This document shows, piece after piece, positions 9,509 to 18,851 of a stretch of DNA of 64,000 nucleotides (positions are counted from its first letter, which is position 1; each line of letters begins with the position of its first letter). Position numbers and translations under genes: made by a program. This stretch comes from Pseudomonas sp. Au-Pse12 (GTDB lineage: Bacteria > Pseudomonadota > Gammaproteobacteria > Pseudomonadales > Pseudomonadaceae): the NCBI RefSeq assembly GCF_021341665.1, contig NZ_JAJTTH010000002.1:310001-374000 (forward strand), written 5' to 3'. Below the pieces are notes generated by a model. It had not been told where the DNA came from and ran no database searches. It saw only the letters and a program-made list of their open reading frames with translations.

Positions 9509-9701
9509 CCTGCCCCAAAACGAGCAGCCTGCCCCCCGCCGACGCTGCTAAGCGCCAGCGGCATCCCCAAGCCAGCGCTTTCTCAGGTCAGCCCGCACCT
9601 TGCACCTTATTGGCGCCTGCCCAAAAACGCGCCCCACTTAAGCGCACGCCTGCCTTGATCGCAGTGCCTCCCAGCGGTTTTAAAACACCTGTTCGGGACT
9701 C

Positions 9702-9717
9702 TGGTTCGGAAATTGCT
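9702..9717 (+). promoter_or_regulatory. Candidate sigma-54 promoter for the ABC transporter operon
   Basis: TGGTTCGGAAATTGCT has GG at 9703-9704 and GC at 9715-9716 with exactly 10 bases between, matching the TGGCACG-N4-TTGCW pattern apart from two positions in the first half. It lies about 80 bases before the substrate-binding protein gene. Amino-acid uptake operons in pseudomonads are often RpoN-dependent. This is a motif match only. Confidence 0.45.
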
Positions 9718-9796
9718 ACTTTCAATATGTCTTATGCGTTCCAGTAACAGTACTCATGCGCCACAAGCGCTCATATTGGTTCTTAGGGATTGAATA

Positions 9797-10579
9797 ATGA
9801 AAAAAGCATTGCTGACCCTTTCTGCACTGGCTCTCTGCATGGCCGCCGGCTCCGCGCTGGCCAAGGAATACAAGGAACTGCGCTTTGGCGTCGACCCGTC
9901 CTACGCGCCTTTCGAATCCAAGGCCGCCGACGGCAGTCTGGTGGGTTTCGACATCGACCTGGGCAATGCCATCTGCGCCGAACTGAAGGTCAAGTGCAAG
10001 TGGGTCGAAAGTGACTTCGACGGCATGATTCCCGGCCTCAAGGCCAATAAATTCGACGGTGTGATCTCCTCCATGACCGTCACCCCGGCCCGCGAGAAAG
10101 TCATCGACTTCTCCAGCGAGCTGTTCTCCGGCCCCACCTCCTTCGTCTTCAAGAAAGGCTCGGGGCTGAGCACAGACACCGCCTCGCTCAAGGGCAAAAC
10201 CGTCGGCTACGAGCAGGGCACCATTCAGGAAGCCTATGCCAAGGCCGTGCTGGACAAGGCTGGGGTCAAGACCCAGGCCTATCAGAACCAGGACCAGGTC
10301 TACGCCGACCTGACTTCCGGGCGCCTCGACGCCTCGATCCAGGACATGCTGCAAGCCGAACTAGGCTTCCTCAAGTCGCCGCAAGGCGCTGACTATGAAG
10401 TCAGCAAGCCGGTGGACGATCCCCTGCTGCCGGCCAAGACCGCGGTCGGCATCTCGAAAGGTAACAAAGAGCTGAAGGCGCTCTTGGATAAAGGTATCAA
10501 AGCGTTACACGATGATGGCACCTACGCCACCATCCAGAAAAAACACTTCGGTGACCTGAACCTCTACAGCGGTAAATAA
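9797..10579 (+). CDS. Periplasmic basic amino-acid binding protein (ArgT/HisJ/AotJ type)
   Basis: 260 residues with a clear signal peptide cut near residue 22 (GSALA|KEY) and a type 2 periplasmic binding fold. The hallmark region GFDIDLGNAICAEL near residue 54 and the ligand-loop region SSMTVTPAREKVIDF near residue 95 fit lysine/arginine/ornithine binders. It heads an operon with two permeases, an AotO-like hydrolase and an ATPase, the order of P. aeruginosa aotJQMOP. Exact ligand is inferred; it is not closely AotJ-like in the N-terminal part. Confidence 0.88.
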   Translation: MKKALLTLSALALCMAAGSALAKEYKELRFGVDPSYAPFESKAADGSLVGFDIDLGNAICAELKVKCKWVESDFDGMIPGLKANKFDGVISSMTVTPAREKVIDFSSELFSGPTSFVFKKGSGLSTDTASLKGKTVGYEQGTIQEAYAKAVLDKAGVKTQAYQNQDQVYADLTSGRLDASIQDMLQAELGFLKSPQGADYEVSKPVDDPLLPAKTAVGISKGNKELKALLDKGIKALHDDGTYATIQKKHFGDLNLYSGK

Positions 10580-10585
10580 CCTGTC

Positions 10586-10614
10586 GGCGCCCATCCTCGA
10601 TGGGCGCCTTTTTT
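10586..10614 (+). terminator. Attenuating terminator between binding protein and permeases
   Basis: A perfect 10-base stem (GGCGCCCATC / GATGGGCGCC), a 3-base loop and a T6 run lie 7 bases after the binding-protein stop. Partial read-through would leave the binding protein in excess over the permeases, a common arrangement in ABC importers. Confidence 0.85.
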
Positions 10615-10635
10615 ATCGCTACGGGTCACTGATCG

Positions 10636-11364
10636 ATGCTCGAAGAACTTCTAAAAAACCTGGGGCTTTCCGCATTCAGCCTGAAGGGTTTCGGCCCCCT
10701 GCTGCTGGAAGGCACCTGGATGACCATCAAGCTGTCGGTGTTGTCACTTCTGGTCAGCGTCCTCCTGGGCCTGATCGGCGCCAGCGCCAAACTCTCCAGC
10801 GTTGCCTTGCTACGGGTTCCGGCCCAGCTCTACACCACCCTGATCCGCGGCGTGCCGGACCTGGTCCTGATGCTGCTGATTTTCTACAGCCTGCAAACCT
10901 GGCTGACCTCCTTCACCGACTTCATGGAGTGGGAATACATCGAGATCAACCCCTTCAGCGCCGGGGTGATCACCCTGGGCTTCATCTATGGCGCCTACTT
11001 CACCGAAACCTTTCGCGGGGCGATTCTTGCGGTGCCCCGGGGCCAGGTGGAAGCCGCCACCGCCTATGGCCTGAAACGCGGCCAGCGCTTTCGCTTCGTG
11101 GTCTTCCCGCAGATGATGCGCTTCGCCCTGCCGGGCATCGGCAACAACTGGATGGTGATGCTCAAGGCCACGGCCCTGGTGTCGATCATCGGCCTGGCCG
11201 ACCTGGTCAAGGCGGCCCAGGATGCCGGCAAGAGCACCTACCAGCTGTTCTATTTCCTGGTGTTGGCAGCCTTGATCTACCTGCTGATCACCAGCGCCTC
11301 CAACTTTGTCCTGCGCCGGCTTGAACGGCGTTACGCCGCCGGTGCCCGGGAGGCCGTACGATGA
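10636..11364 (+). CDS. ABC transporter permease, HisQ/AotQ type
   Basis: 242 residues, about five membrane helices of the His/Glu/Gln/Arg permease family. The EAA coupling-helix region reads GQVEAATAYGLKRGQRFRFVV near residues 136-156. It would pair with the following permease to form the inner-membrane channel. Its last codons overlap the next gene by 4 bases (ATGA), so the two are translationally coupled. Confidence 0.9.
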   Translation: MLEELLKNLGLSAFSLKGFGPLLLEGTWMTIKLSVLSLLVSVLLGLIGASAKLSSVALLRVPAQLYTTLIRGVPDLVLMLLIFYSLQTWLTSFTDFMEWEYIEINPFSAGVITLGFIYGAYFTETFRGAILAVPRGQVEAATAYGLKRGQRFRFVVFPQMMRFALPGIGNNWMVMLKATALVSIIGLADLVKAAQDAGKSTYQLFYFLVLAALIYLLITSASNFVLRRLERRYAAGAREAVR

Positions 11365-12071
11365 TCGAACTCCTGCAGGAATACTGGCGCCCCTTCCTTT
11401 ATAGCGACGGCTACCACATGACCGGCCTGGCCATGACCATGTGGCTGCTCACGGCGTCGATCTGCATCGGTTTCCTGGTGTCGATCCCGCTGTCCATCGC
11501 CCGGGTCTCGCCCAAGCGCTACATCCGCTGGCCGGTGCAGTTCTACACCTACCTGTTTCGCGGTACGCCGCTCTATATCCAGTTGCTGATCTGCTACACC
11601 GGGATCTACAGCATCGCCGCGATCCGCGCGCAACCGGTGCTGGATGCGTTCTTTCGCGATGCCATGAACTGCACCATCCTCGCCTTCGCCCTGAACACCT
11701 GTGCCTACACCACGGAGATCTTCGCCGGGGCGATCCGCAGCATGGCCCACGGCGAAGTCGAAGCGGCCAAGGCCTATGGCCTGAGCGGCTGGAAGCTGTA
11801 CGCCTACGTGATCATGCCCTCGGCCCTGCGCCGTTCGCTGCCTTACTACAGCAACGAAGTGATCCTGATGCTGCACTCCACCACGGTGGCCTTCACCGCG
11901 ACCATTCCCGACATCCTGAAAATCGCCCGCGACGCCAACTCGGCGACCTTCCTGACGTTTCAGTCGTTCGGCATCGCCGCCCTCATCTACCTGTGCGTAA
12001 CTTTCACTCTGGTGGGCCTGTTCCGCCTCGCTGAACGCCGCTGGCTGGCCTTCCTCGGGCCGACCCACTAG
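11361..12071 (+). CDS. ABC transporter permease, HisM/AotM type
   Basis: 236 residues, second permease of the importer. The EAA loop reads GEVEAAKAYGLSGWKLYAYV near residues 131-150. It overlaps the previous permease by 4 bases. HisM-type proteins heterodimerise with HisQ-type proteins and recruit the ATPase at the cytoplasmic face. Confidence 0.9.
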   Translation: MIELLQEYWRPFLYSDGYHMTGLAMTMWLLTASICIGFLVSIPLSIARVSPKRYIRWPVQFYTYLFRGTPLYIQLLICYTGIYSIAAIRAQPVLDAFFRDAMNCTILAFALNTCAYTTEIFAGAIRSMAHGEVEAAKAYGLSGWKLYAYVIMPSALRRSLPYYSNEVILMLHSTTVAFTATIPDILKIARDANSATFLTFQSFGIAALIYLCVTFTLVGLFRLAERRWLAFLGPTH

Positions 12072-12095
12072 GACTTGCTGCAGGAAAAACCGTCA

Positions 12096-13214
12096 ATGCG
12101 CCACGAGATCCACGACCTGCTCGCCCCCTTGCCGGGGACCGCGCGCCAGGTCCACAGCTTTCACTTCGGCCCGCCCCAGGTGGCGGGCAAGGTCTATATC
12201 CAGTCTTCCCTGCATGCCGACGAGTTACCCGGCATGCTGGTGGCCTGGCACCTCAAGCAACGCCTGGCGGAGCTGGAGGCCGCCGGCCGCCTGCGCCAGG
12301 AAATCGTCCTGGTGCCAGTGGCCAACCCGATAGGCCTGGAGCAGGTGCTGATGGATGTGCCCCTGGGCCGCTACCAGCTGGAAAGCGGGCAGAACTTCAA
12401 CCGCGGTTTCGTCGACCTTGGCGAGCAGGTCGGCGATGCCATTGAAGGGCGGCTCAATGATGACCCTGAGCACAACCTCGAACTGATCCGCCGCCACCTG
12501 ATCGATGCCCTCGCCCTTCAACAGCCGCAGACTCAATTGCAATCCCTGCAACTGACCCTGCAACGGCTGGCCTGCGATGCCGACGTGGTACTGGACCTGC
12601 ATTGCGACTTCGAAGCCGTGGCGCACCTCTACACCACCCCGCAAGCCTGGCCCCGGGTCGAGCCATTGGCCCGCTACCTCGGTGCCGAAGCCTGCCTGCT
12701 GGCCACCGACTCCGCGGCCTGGTCGTTCGACGAGTGCTTCAGCCTGCTGTGGTGGCAGCTGCAACAGCGGTTCGGCGAACGCTTCGCCATCCCCACTGGC
12801 AGCATCGCGGTGACGGTCGAGCTGCGTGGCCAGGGCGACGTCAACCATGGCCTGGCCCGCCTCGACTGCCAGGCCCTGCTCGACTACCTGACCCACATTG
12901 GAGCCATTGACGGCGAAGCGCCGCCACTGCCTGAACTGCCCTTCCCGGCCACGCCCCTGGCCGGGGTCGAACCGCTGGCGACACCGGTGGGCGGGCTACT
13001 GGTGTTCAGCGTCCTGCCGGGGGAGTACCTGGAGGCCGGGCAACAGGTGGCCGAAATCATCGACCCGATCCACGACCGGGTCACTCCCATCCATTGCAAC
13101 AACGCCGGGCTCATGTACGCCCGCTCGCTGCGGCGCACGGCCACCGCCGGCATGGTGATTGCCCATATCGCCGGCCGCGAGGCCTATCGCAGCGGCTACC
13201 TACTTTCGCCTTGA
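12096..13214 (+). CDS. Succinylglutamate desuccinylase/aspartoacylase family protein (AotO-like)
   Basis: 372 residues, M14-like zinc hydrolase fold. The first zinc site is H-x-x-E in SLHADELPG (near residue 37), the second His is in [10 protein letters not shown] (near residue 168), and a lipoyl/biotinyl-like beta domain is at the C-terminus ([19 protein letters not shown]). It sits between permease and ATPase genes as aotO does in the P. aeruginosa aot operon. ATG 12096 follows CAGGAAAAAC; a TTG seven codons earlier is possible. Substrate is unknown, possibly an acylated amino acid. Confidence 0.8.
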   Translation: MRHEIHDLLAPLPGTARQVHSFHFGPPQVAGKVYIQSSLHADELPGMLVAWHLKQRLAELEAAGRLRQEIVLVPVANPIGLEQVLMDVPLGRYQLESGQNFNRGFVDLGEQVGDAIEGRLNDDPEHNLELIRRHLIDALALQQPQTQLQSLQLTLQRLACDADVVLDLHCDFEAVAHLYTTPQAWPRVEPLARYLGAEACLLATDSAAWSFDECFSLLWWQLQQRFGERFAIPTGSIAVTVELRGQGDVNHGLARLDCQALLDYLTHIGAIDGEAPPLPELPFPATPLAGVEPLATPVGGLLVFSVLPGEYLEAGQQVAEIIDPIHDRVTPIHCNNAGLMYARSLRRTATAGMVIAHIAGREAYRSGYLLSP

Positions 13215-13228
13215 GGATGCAAGCCCCC

Positions 13229-13993
13229 ATGTACAAATTGACCGTTGAAGGCCTGCATAAATGCTATGGCGACAATGAAGTGCTCAAAGGTGTTTCCCTC
13301 AAGGCCAGGACCGGCGACGTGATCAGCCTGATCGGCGCCAGTGGCTCGGGCAAAAGCACCTTCCTGCGTTGCATCAACTTTCTCGAAACCCCGGATGACG
13401 GCGCCATGAGCCTGGATGGCCAGCAGATCCGCATGGTCAGCGATCGCCACGGCATGCACGTGGCCGATCCGGCCGAGCTGCAGCGGATCCGCACGCGCCT
13501 GGCGATGGTCTTCCAGCATTTCAACCTGTGGAGCCACATGACCGTGCTGGAAAACATCACCATGGCCCCGCGCCGGGTGCTGGGGGTCAGCACCAAGGAC
13601 GCCGAGGAACGCGCCCGGCGCTATCTGGACAAGGTCGGCCTGCCGGCCCGCGTCGCCGGCCAGTACCCGGCGTTCCTCTCCGGCGGCCAGCAACAGCGGG
13701 TGGCCATCGCTCGGGCATTGGCCATGGAACCGGAAGTCATGCTGTTCGACGAACCGACCTCGGCCCTGGACCCGGAACTGGTGGGCGAAGTGCTCAAGGT
13801 GATCCAGGGCCTGGCCGAAGAAGGCCGGACCATGATCATGGTCACCCACGAGATGAGCTTTGCACGCAAGGTGTCGAGCCAGGTGCTGTTTCTGCACAAG
13901 GGCCTGGTGGAAGAGGAAGGCGCCCCGGAGGACGTGCTGGGCAACCCGAAAAGCGAGCGCCTGAAGCAGTTTCTCAGTGGCAACCTGAAATAG
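13229..13993 (+). CDS. Amino-acid ABC transporter ATP-binding protein (HisP/AotP type)
   Basis: 254 residues with all ABC motifs: Walker [10 protein letters not shown] (~36-44), Q-loop VFQHFN, signature LSGGQQQR, Walker [12 protein letters not shown] and H-loop VTHEM. The insertion between Walker A and Q-loop matches HisP-type ATPases. An in-frame ATG four codons upstream exists, but GAGG is better placed for 13229. It is the last gene of the operon; no argR follows, unlike in the P. aeruginosa aot operon. Confidence 0.92.
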   Translation: MYKLTVEGLHKCYGDNEVLKGVSLKARTGDVISLIGASGSGKSTFLRCINFLETPDDGAMSLDGQQIRMVSDRHGMHVADPAELQRIRTRLAMVFQHFNLWSHMTVLENITMAPRRVLGVSTKDAEERARRYLDKVGLPARVAGQYPAFLSGGQQQRVAIARALAMEPEVMLFDEPTSALDPELVGEVLKVIQGLAEEGRTMIMVTHEMSFARKVSSQVLFLHKGLVEEEGAPEDVLGNPKSERLKQFLSGNLK

Positions 13994-14047
13994 TGAGCGC
14001 ACCACACCCGCCCCGACACAGGGCTGGACGGGCGTAATGCAAAGGCT

Positions 14048-14260
14048 TCAGGCGACCGGCGCGGGAGGCGGCTCGTCGGGCAGGGTCGGTTCGCCCGGCT
14101 CGGTAGGCTCAGGGGGTTGCGGGGAGTCGGGATCCGGCTGGCCGGGAATGCCGCCGGCCATGCTGACGGGAGGATGCGCCAGCAGGGTCCAGGCCAGTAC
14201 GCCAACTTGATTGGGTTCCAGCCGGGCCAAAGTGGCACTGATTCGCGGATCTATCTTCAT
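14048..14260 (-). CDS. Small proline-rich protein of unknown function
   Basis: 70 residues. An N-terminal helix-forming part (DPRISATLARLEPNQVG) is followed by a Pro/Glu/Asp-rich tail. AGGAG is placed 8 bases before the ATG, which supports translation. No signal peptide or known domain is visible. It is convergent with the ABC operon. Confidence 0.6.
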   Translation of the reverse strand: MKIDPRISATLARLEPNQVGVLAWTLLAHPPVSMAGGIPGQPDPDSPQPPEPTEPGEPTLPDEPPPAPVA

Positions 14261-14366
14261 GAGGGCACTCCTGAGCTGTGCCGGGTACGCCTTGCGCGTA
14301 CCGGCAGTACCTCCAATAGAGTGCCTGCCGGCTCAGGAATTCCCGCTGTTCGTCAGACAGCCAGAC

Positions 14367-14933
14367 TCAGGTACGCGGCAGGGTCACGCCACGCTGGCCC
14401 TGGTATTTGCCACCACGGTCCTTGTAGGACACTTCGCACTCTTCGTCCGACTCCAGGAACAACATCTGCGCCACGCCTTCGTTGGCGTAGATCTTCGCCG
14501 GCAGGGTGGTGGTGTTGGAGAACTCCAGGGTCACGTGGCCTTCCCACTCGGGTTCCAGCGGGGTCACGTTGACGATGATGCCGCACCGGGCATAAGTGCT
14601 CTTGCCCAGACAGATGGTCAGCACGTTGCGCGGAATGCGGAAGTACTCGACGGTACGCGCCAGGGCAAAGGAGTTCGGCGGGATGATGCAGACGTCGCTC
14701 TTGATGTCGACGAAGCTCTTTTCATCGAAGTTCTTCGGGTCGACGGTGGCCGAATTGATGTTGGTGAACACCTTGAATTCGTCGGCGCAGCGCACGTCGT
14801 AGCCATAGCTCGACACCCCGAAGGAGATCAGCCGATCCGGGCCTTCGCCACGCATCTGGCGCTCTACGAAGGGCTCGATCATGCCGTGCTCTTGCGCCAT
14901 GCGGCGAATCCACTTGTCCGATTTGATGCTCAT
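14367..14933 (-). CDS. dcd: dCTP deaminase
   Basis: 188 residues, full length. Converts dCTP to dUTP for thymidylate synthesis. The active-site region GKSTYARCG (near residues 110-118) and the catalytic-Glu strand [11 protein letters not shown] (near 135-145) are intact, with the C-terminal [14 protein letters not shown] tail that closes over the nucleotide. It forms a homotrimer in known members. Confidence 0.97.
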   Translation of the reverse strand: MSIKSDKWIRRMAQEHGMIEPFVERQMRGEGPDRLISFGVSSYGYDVRCADEFKVFTNINSATVDPKNFDEKSFVDIKSDVCIIPPNSFALARTVEYFRIPRNVLTICLGKSTYARCGIIVNVTPLEPEWEGHVTLEFSNTTTLPAKIYANEGVAQMLFLESDEECEVSYKDRGGKYQGQRGVTLPRT

Positions 14934-15284
14934 GGCGGGTGTCCTGAAATAGCGAGGTGAAAAAAACGGTCTGGCATCTTACCGGGGCGCGAGGTCGGGT
15001 TCAAAGTCTGGGACGTTTTTCTCGCCCCACACCACGATTTTCAAGGGCTCGGCGACGAACGACGGGCCGCCAGTCACGAAAACCGAGAAACCTTCGCACT
15101 GGCCATTGGCACGTTCAGGAAAAAGGGTTAAGGTGGCGCCACTGTGCTGCTTGTGTCACTGAGAATCTCTACACGATGTTGAATTTCGATCCAACCATCT
15201 CCAAGAATTTTTCCTGCTCTTTGCACTCAGTCTCGGCCAGGGCTTTTCCTGAGTCGCAGTTAACTTTGTCCAAGGAGATACACC
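14934..15284 (+). other. Intergenic region with long cold-shock mRNA leader
   Basis: 351 bases between divergent dcd and the cold-shock gene with no convincing gene. The last ~130 bases are AT-richer and end in AAGGAGATACACC before the ATG. Long structured leaders are usual for cspA-type mRNAs, where they control cold-dependent translation. I could not delimit the start of transcription. Confidence 0.5.
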
Positions 15285-15494
15285 ATGTCTAATCGCCAAA
15301 CCGGTACCGTTAAGTGGTTCAACGATGAAAAAGGCTTCGGCTTCATCACTCCACAATCCGGTGACGACCTGTTCGTACACTTCAAAGCTATCCAATCCGA
15401 CGGCTTCAAAAGCCTGAAAGAAGGCCAACAGGTTTCTTTCATCGCTACCCGCGGTCAGAAAGGCATGCAAGCTGAAGAAGTTCAAGTTATCTAA
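15285..15494 (+). CDS. CspA-family cold-shock protein
   Basis: 69-residue single cold-shock domain RNA chaperone. RNP1 (KGFGFI, ~17-22) and RNP2 (DLFVHF, ~29-34) are intact, with the usual [16 protein letters not shown] start. Strong AAGGAG upstream and an intrinsic terminator just downstream make it a monocistronic unit. Several paralogues exist in pseudomonads, so no specific symbol is given. Confidence 0.95.
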   Translation: MSNRQTGTVKWFNDEKGFGFITPQSGDDLFVHFKAIQSDGFKSLKEGQQVSFIATRGQKGMQAEEVQVI

Positions 15495-15512
15495 CTTGTA
15501 CTGATCCAGTAA

Positions 15513-15544
15513 AAAGCCCCGCCCTCAACAGCGGGGCTTTTTTG
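15513..15544 (+). terminator. Intrinsic terminator of the cold-shock gene
   Basis: A 10-base stem AAAGCCCCGC / GCGGGGCTTT with an 8-base loop and a T7 run lies 18 bases after the stop codon. Confidence 0.92.
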
Positions 15545-15591
15545 TGCCCGGTGTTTTTTGTCGGCGCCTTCACTGAAAAAAGCGCCCGGAC

Positions 15592-16599
15592 TTACCAGGT
15601 CACGCCAAAACCCACGGTATAACGGGTCTTGTCCAGGTCGCTGTTCTCGGTACCGCGGATCAGATCCTTCTCCGCTTTGAGGTTGAGCGACGCCCAGTCC
15701 GTGACCTTGTAACGCAGCCCCATCTCGGCATCCAGCGCGTAATCGGCGACCTTGGAAAACGGTCTGCCCACTTCACCATTGGTGAAGAACTCCACTCGCT
15801 TGCCGATCAAGTAGCGGTTGTAGTCCCACTTCACGGCCAAGGAATAGAAGTTGTCCTTGCCGCCATCGGCGTACTCGTAATCCGTACGGTTGAGCAGCGA
15901 ACCCAGGGAGAACGCCCCCAGCTCATCGTCCCAGAACTGGTAACCGGGCCCCATACCCACCACCCGTTGCCGCGCTAGGTCCTCAACCTTGTCGCGCTTG
16001 TAGGTCAGGCGCCCTTCCCAGAACCACTTTTCAGTGATGAAACGGTCCAGAGCGTACTCGGCGCTCCAGTTGTCGGTGGTCACCATTTGATTCTGGAACT
16101 CACGGTTGTACTCGCCCTGCGCATTGTGGCGCCAAGCCCCATGGCGCGCCGACGTCCTGAAGTCGATGTCGTAGTGATCGGTATCCTTCTCGGCGCGCTT
16201 GTAATCCATCGCCACGTCGACATTGCCCTTCCAGACCATGTCCTCCACCAGCGGCTTGGGCTTCATGATCTGCTGGATACTCGCCAGCTCCACGGTCTTG
16301 GGCGCTTCACCATTGGCCAAGATCACCTTGCCATCATCCGCGGCCTGCAGCGATTTGGCCTTCTCCCCGGTGTAGGCGTCCTGCTTGACCAGCAGTTCCT
16401 GGTCGCTTTCCAGGGTCTTGACCTGTTTCCAGTCGATGCTGATGGCACCGCCATACTCGGTCTGGATCAACAGCTTGCCACCGTCGAACAGCTTGATCTT
16501 GCCGCTGAGACGATCACCGTTCTTCAACCACACGGTATCGGCCAGCACAGGCATGGAGGCGCTGAGCGCCGCTAAACACAGCAAAGTTCTAGGCAACAT
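15592..16599 (-). CDS. DUF481 (YdiY-like) outer-membrane protein
   Basis: 335 residues. A signal peptide ends near ASMPVLA, followed by a small SH3-like N-domain (DTVWLKNGDRLSGKI) and a C-terminal DUF481 beta-barrel (~130-335) of alternating aromatic strands ending in VGFGVTW, a typical terminal-aromatic outer-membrane signature. ATG 16599 gives the best signal peptide; ATG 16638 would add 13 residues. Function is unknown; it is probably a salt- or stress-induced outer-membrane protein. Confidence 0.82.
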   Translation of the reverse strand: MLPRTLLCLAALSASMPVLADTVWLKNGDRLSGKIKLFDGGKLLIQTEYGGAISIDWKQVKTLESDQELLVKQDAYTGEKAKSLQAADDGKVILANGEAPKTVELASIQQIMKPKPLVEDMVWKGNVDVAMDYKRAEKDTDHYDIDFRTSARHGAWRHNAQGEYNREFQNQMVTTDNWSAEYALDRFITEKWFWEGRLTYKRDKVEDLARQRVVGMGPGYQFWDDELGAFSLGSLLNRTDYEYADGGKDNFYSLAVKWDYNRYLIGKRVEFFTNGEVGRPFSKVADYALDAEMGLRYKVTDWASLNLKAEKDLIRGTENSDLDKTRYTVGFGVTW

Positions 16600-16760
16600 A
16601 AGCAATACAGGACTCGATCTTGCGAAAAAAAACGGCATTATTCCTGCTGAACAAGCCTTAGTCAGGACTGACCCGGGTATTGAGAGTGAGTTCAATACTC
16701 ATCCGGCTTTCATCACCGCAAGCGATCAGCGTCCCGCCTTCATTATCTGGAACCGCGAAT

Positions 16761-17114
16761 GTGACCGAACACAGCGAAGAGCCGCAAAGCCCCGCACAGA
16801 TCCGACGCACGGCGCTGTACCTGACCCTGGCCCAGGTTCCCGAAGGCAAAGTGGTGAGCTATGGCCAACTGGCAGCCATGGCCGGCCTGGGACGAGCGGC
16901 GCGCTGGGTCGGGCGCACCCTCAGCCAGCTACCCGCCGACACCAGCCTGCCCTGGCACCGGGTACTCGGCGCCGGCGGTCGCCTCAGCCTGCCAGCCGGC
17001 AGCCCATCGGGCGACGAACAGCGCGCCAGACTGCGCAGCGAAGGTGTCACTATCCTGAACAATCGCGTGGATATTCAGCGCCATGGCTGGCGCCCGGTAG
17101 AGCACAGCGGTTAG
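16761..17114 (+). CDS. Alkyltransferase-like (ATL/MGMT family) DNA-binding protein
   Basis: 117 residues, single O6-methylguanine methyltransferase DNA-binding domain. The active-site motif PCHRV is replaced by PWHRV (Trp65), the mark of ATL proteins, which bind O6-alkylguanine, flip it out and hand it to nucleotide excision repair instead of transferring the alkyl group. The helix-turn-helix with arginine finger (GRAARWVGRTL) is present. I prefer GTG 16761; earlier TTG or GTG codons are possible. E. coli YbaZ is the nearest known relative. Confidence 0.85.
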   Translation: MTEHSEEPQSPAQIRRTALYLTLAQVPEGKVVSYGQLAAMAGLGRAARWVGRTLSQLPADTSLPWHRVLGAGGRLSLPAGSPSGDEQRARLRSEGVTILNNRVDIQRHGWRPVEHSG

Positions 17115-17156
17115 AGTGCGCGCTTTGTTTCCGTAACCTGAGGCAGACTTCAGCCC

Positions 17157-18722
17157 ATGCCCCGTAAAACCTGGCGCGCCGCACTTGCCGCCTATGCCAG
17201 CCCCTCGACGCTCGTGCTGTTGCTGCTTGGTTTCGCTGCCGGCATGCCTTACATGCTGGTGTTCTCGACTCTTTCGGTGTGGTTGCGCGAGGCCGGTGTC
17301 GCCCGTGAAACCATTGGCTACGCCAGCCTGATCGGTTTGGCCTATGCCTTCAAATGGGTATGGTCGCCCCTGCTTGACCAATGGCGCCTGCCCCTTCTGG
17401 GCAAGCTCGGCCGACGCCGCTCCTGGCTGGTGCTGGCCCAGACCCTGGTGATTCTCGGCCTGATCGGCATGGGTTTCTGCGACCCGCAGAAACACCTTTC
17501 CTGGCTGATCGCCATCGCCGTGATCGTGGCCTTTGCCTCAGCCACCCAGGACATCGCCATCGATGCGTACCGCCTGGAAATCGCCGATGACAGCCGCCAG
17601 GCTGCCCTGGCCGCCAGCTACATGTCCGGTTATCGGGTCGCGGTACTGCTGGCCACTGCCGGCGCGCTGTTCTTCGCCGAGGGCTTCGGCTCCACCGGCT
17701 TCAGCTACAAACATTCAGCCTGGACCGGCACCTACGTGCTGTTCGGGGTGCTGATGATCCCTGCGCTGATCACCACCCTGCTGATGCGCGAACCGGCCGT
17801 GCCACTGCGCACCCAACTGTCCGCCGGGCGCTACAGCTTTGCTCATCAACTGATCTCGGTGTTCGTGCTGATCGTGCTACTGGTTTCGGTGCCTGCCACC
17901 TTTACCCAGCTGTACAACACCGACTTCGCCAGCGTGATCTTCAACGGCGTCAGCCTGCTGGACCTGCTGCTGGAAGACCGCGCCTTCCTGCGGGCGATCC
18001 TCTATATCACCCTCAGCGCCCTGTGCCTGTCGGCCATGGGCCGCCGTGGCCTGGCGCCGGTGCTGACGCCGGTCAACGACTTCATCCTGCGCTATCGCTG
18101 GCAAGCCTTCCTGCTATTGGGGCTGATCGCCACCTATCGCATGTCGGACACGGTCATGGGCGTCATGGCCAACGTGTTCTATATCGACCAGGGCTTCACC
18201 AAGGACCAGATCGCCGGAGTCAGCAAGATCTTCGGCCTGATCATGACCCTGCTCGGCGCCGGCATGGGCGGCCTGCTGATCGTGCGCTTCGGCATCCTGC
18301 CGATCCTGTTCATCGGTGGCGCCGCGTCCGCCGCGACCAACCTGCTGTTCCTCATGCTCGCCGACATGGGCCCGAACCTGGAAATGCTGGTTGTCACCAT
18401 TTCCCTGGACAACTTCAGTTCAGGCATGGCCACTTCGGCCTTCGTCGCCTACCTGTCGAGCCTGACCAACCTGAAATTCTCCGCCACCCAGTACGCCCTG
18501 CTCAGCTCGATCATGCTGTTGCTGCCACGCCTGATCGGCGGCTATTCCGGGGTCATGGTGGAGAAGTTCGGCTATCACGACTTCTTCCTCATCACGGCGA
18601 TACTCGGGGTGCCGACACTGATCCTGATCGCCCTGCACTGGTTCCAGGAGAGCCGCCGGGCCGGGCCGAAACCCGAGCAAGAAAGCCCCGCCAACAGCAC
18701 CGCAGTCGGCGAAGAATCGTAG
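17157..18722 (+). CDS. ampG: AmpG-family muropeptide permease
   Basis: 521-residue MFS transporter with about 14 membrane helices. It matches AmpG, which imports GlcNAc-anhydroMurNAc peptides for cell-wall recycling and thereby controls AmpC beta-lactamase induction. The early segment GFAAGMPYMLVFSTLSVWL and the loop TQDIAIDAYRLEI near residue 130 are typical. Start ATG 17157 has only a weak ribosome binding site. It is 40 bases after the ATL gene and followed by proS. Confidence 0.88.
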   Translation: MPRKTWRAALAAYASPSTLVLLLLGFAAGMPYMLVFSTLSVWLREAGVARETIGYASLIGLAYAFKWVWSPLLDQWRLPLLGKLGRRRSWLVLAQTLVILGLIGMGFCDPQKHLSWLIAIAVIVAFASATQDIAIDAYRLEIADDSRQAALAASYMSGYRVAVLLATAGALFFAEGFGSTGFSYKHSAWTGTYVLFGVLMIPALITTLLMREPAVPLRTQLSAGRYSFAHQLISVFVLIVLLVSVPATFTQLYNTDFASVIFNGVSLLDLLLEDRAFLRAILYITLSALCLSAMGRRGLAPVLTPVNDFILRYRWQAFLLLGLIATYRMSDTVMGVMANVFYIDQGFTKDQIAGVSKIFGLIMTLLGAGMGGLLIVRFGILPILFIGGAASAATNLLFLMLADMGPNLEMLVVTISLDNFSSGMATSAFVAYLSSLTNLKFSATQYALLSSIMLLLPRLIGGYSGVMVEKFGYHDFFLITAILGVPTLILIALHWFQESRRAGPKPEQESPANSTAVGEES

Positions 18723-18851
18723 AAAATCCCGGGGGTTGCGCACTTTTCGCAGTAGCCCCCGGCCCCTCCGAGCGCAATCCTGTACGCCAGCGGAACTCGC
18801 CCGTACAATGCTCCGTCACTTCCAGTCTTCAGCAACCGACAACGGCCTACC

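Noticed and set aside
7861..9570. 569-codon minus-strand frame opposite quiP
   Set aside because: Shadow of the acylase gene; no start signals and no recognisable protein.
15085..15125. Second sigma-54-like promoter (TTGGCACGTTCAGG) before the cold-shock gene
   Set aside because: The -24 half is good but there is no GC at the required distance.
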